From Acridotheres tristis (lineage: Eukaryota; Chordata; Aves; Passeriformes; Sturnidae): a DNA stretch of 64,000 nt. The position numbers were made by a program, and so were the translations under genes. The notes beneath the pieces were generated by a model. It had not been told where the DNA came from and ran no database searches. It saw only the letters and a program-made list of their open reading frames with translations. Shown here in pieces: positions 62,401-64,000 of the stretch. Position 1 is the stretch's first letter, and each line of letters starts with the position of its first letter. Location: contig CM072908.1 in the NCBI GenBank assembly GCA_037013685.1, positions 4,043,001 through 4,107,000 of the forward strand, written 5' to 3'.

Positions 62401-64000
62401 CATGTTATTGAGGTGCTTGCTTTCCATCGGATCATGCATTTGCAACTGAAATGTTTGATGGAAATACATTTCCATACCAAGAAGTCATCTTGTCTTAAAT
62501 CAAGTTTATAGCGGTTTTATATTTCCTACTGAAGGAAGTATTCCTTCTAATTCAATTTTTTTTACCAGGGATAGAAAATCTTAAGTTAAGCCTAGCAATT
62601 TAATTACAGATTTACATTTTTGAAATGCCTGTAAAGGTGCATTGTGCTTATTTCTCCAGCTCTGGGAGAGGATAGAGATGGGGCTTTCATATGATTTCTC
62701 ACATTAAGACAAATGAGTTAGTTGCCAGAAAGTTCTGCAGTGCTTTGTGCTTGTGAGGGAGTTCCTCGCTCTAAGGGTTTAGTTGTTGTTCGCTGTGAAC
62801 CATTTTAGGATTTGTGAAGTGCAGATCCAGTTTGGTTTTTGTGAGTGGATGGAGCAAAGGCTTCTGGCTCAGCGTGCTGGCAGTGCGCCTTGAGTGAGAA
62901 TTTTGGGAGCACTGGATCTCGGCTCCCTTCCATGGGAGTGGGGCTGGGCTCCCAAAGCAGGGCTGCTCAGAGCCACACTCCAGATGCCCCAGCTGAACTC
63001 CAGGGTCCCCTGACAGAGGTGGTGAAGGTGGTGCCTCATTACCTGCTAGTCACTTTGGGCAGTGAGATACGTTGTCTGCAGGAGATGCATCCCACTGCTT
63101 TCTGTCTGGAAAGTGGGAGCTTCCCGGGGTGCTGGGCTCAAGGATCTTGGAGTAACCTTGTTGCTGCACAGTGCTTGCCAGGCACTGGATTGCAGCTCTG
63201 AACAGAGATGCCATTTGTTAACAGTTGGCAGCCGCAGTCATTAATCATCCTTGTAAACACTTAATGACACGGTGCGAGAAAGAAGAAAAAGTTAAACATT
63301 GGAAATGTAAAATTCTGTCTTGGGCTTTGGTTCCAATAGGATTCTCTCTTTACAGTCTGTTGGGAAAAGCCCAGAACTTCCGTGGTAGAAAAAGCCAGCA
63401 GCAATTGCTCCATGTGTTTAGGCTTGCCTTGTGGGGCATGGCAGAACTGCCCTGTTCTCTGGAGTCAGCCAGCATCCACATTTTGCAGATTCGAGGCTGA
63501 GGTACTGCTTGGGAGAGTATTCAAATAATGCAGTTATGAAAGTCTGTATTTGAGGATTATTTAGCATAGGAAGAAACCCTCTGCCTCTGCTGCCTGGGGG
63601 CCCGAGTCCCGTGTTCACTGACATCTCGATGTGCTCTGGCGTTGTTGCTTTGCTTGCATGACACTGACATTCTCCTTTTCACTTGACAACGAGTTATTTG
63701 CCATCTCTTCTCTAAAGCACAGAGAAGATCTTGAAGGTTTAGAGAATTGCCTGAGGGACGTGAGGGACCCAGACTGATAGGGGGAGCGAGTCTGGAGCCT
63801 TCGGGCTGGCTGTGATGCTCTTGAGATGCTGGCAGGGAGGAAGTGAAAGCAATACGTCCTTGCTGTCTGCTCCTCCAGCCCCCTCGGCAGCTGAGTGTCG
63901 GGCAGCTGGTCACCGCACAGCTCCTGTCGCCACGTGTTTGTTCATCGAAGCCTCGCTCCGCTACAGACCCGGCAGCACGGCTACTGCTACTGCTTTTTTT
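59491..64000 (+). other. CAMTA1 next intron (start only)
   Basis: The sequence after the CG-1-start exon contains no recognisable continuation of the CG-1 domain. That agrees with the very large intron at this position in human. Variants of the X-box occur at 59242-59255 (just before the exon) and 62196-62209. No other feature was recognised. Confidence 0.7.

Overview
This is nuclear DNA from a vertebrate, most likely a bird. The genes have spliced vertebrate exons and CpG-island promoters. Their products align closely with my recollection of the human proteins. The introns are short and I could recognise no transposable element, which fits a gene-dense avian microchromosome. Gene order and orientation match the human 1p36.31 block: ZBTB48 (+), KLHL21 (-), PHF13 (+), DNAJC11 (-), CAMTA1 (+). 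The human THAP3 gene, which lies between PHF13 and DNAJC11, is not recognisable here. Assignment to Aves is an inference from compactness and base composition; no species can be named.

Layout: (1) 246-2209, the last six coding exons of ZBTB48/TZAP, tail-to-tail with (2) KLHL21, complete in four coding exons between 9238 and 4412 on the minus strand. (3) A GC-rich head-to-head promoter (about 9239-10026) separates KLHL21 from PHF13. (4) PHF13, complete in four coding exons (10027-12223), has a 2.1 kb 3'UTR. (5) A 2.5 kb gap without a recognisable gene follows. (6) DNAJC11, complete in 16 coding exons, runs from 35406 down to 17080 on the minus strand and encodes 559 aa. (7) About 13 kb of intergenic DNA contains a perfect RFX X-box and a pair of exon-like segments. 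(8) The CAMTA1 CpG-island promoter and first coding exon lie at about 48.3-49.3 kb, and the exon that opens its CG-1 domain is at 59372-59490. The rest of CAMTA1 lies beyond the window.

The genes are not a pathway; they are an ancient syntenic neighbourhood. ZBTB48 is a telomere-binding zinc-finger factor. KLHL21 is a CUL3 adaptor in mitosis. PHF13 is an H3K4me3 reader. DNAJC11 is a mitochondrial outer-membrane J-protein. CAMTA1 is a calmodulin-binding transcription activator. I found no previously undescribed system. The observations most worth checking are regulatory (a seven-CCAAT cluster at CAMTA1, RFX X-boxes, an NRF1 site at DNAJC11), structural (an unresolved CAMTA1 exon, the missing THAP3, exon-like segments at 38.8-39.1 kb) and a diverged KLHL21 C-terminal tail.
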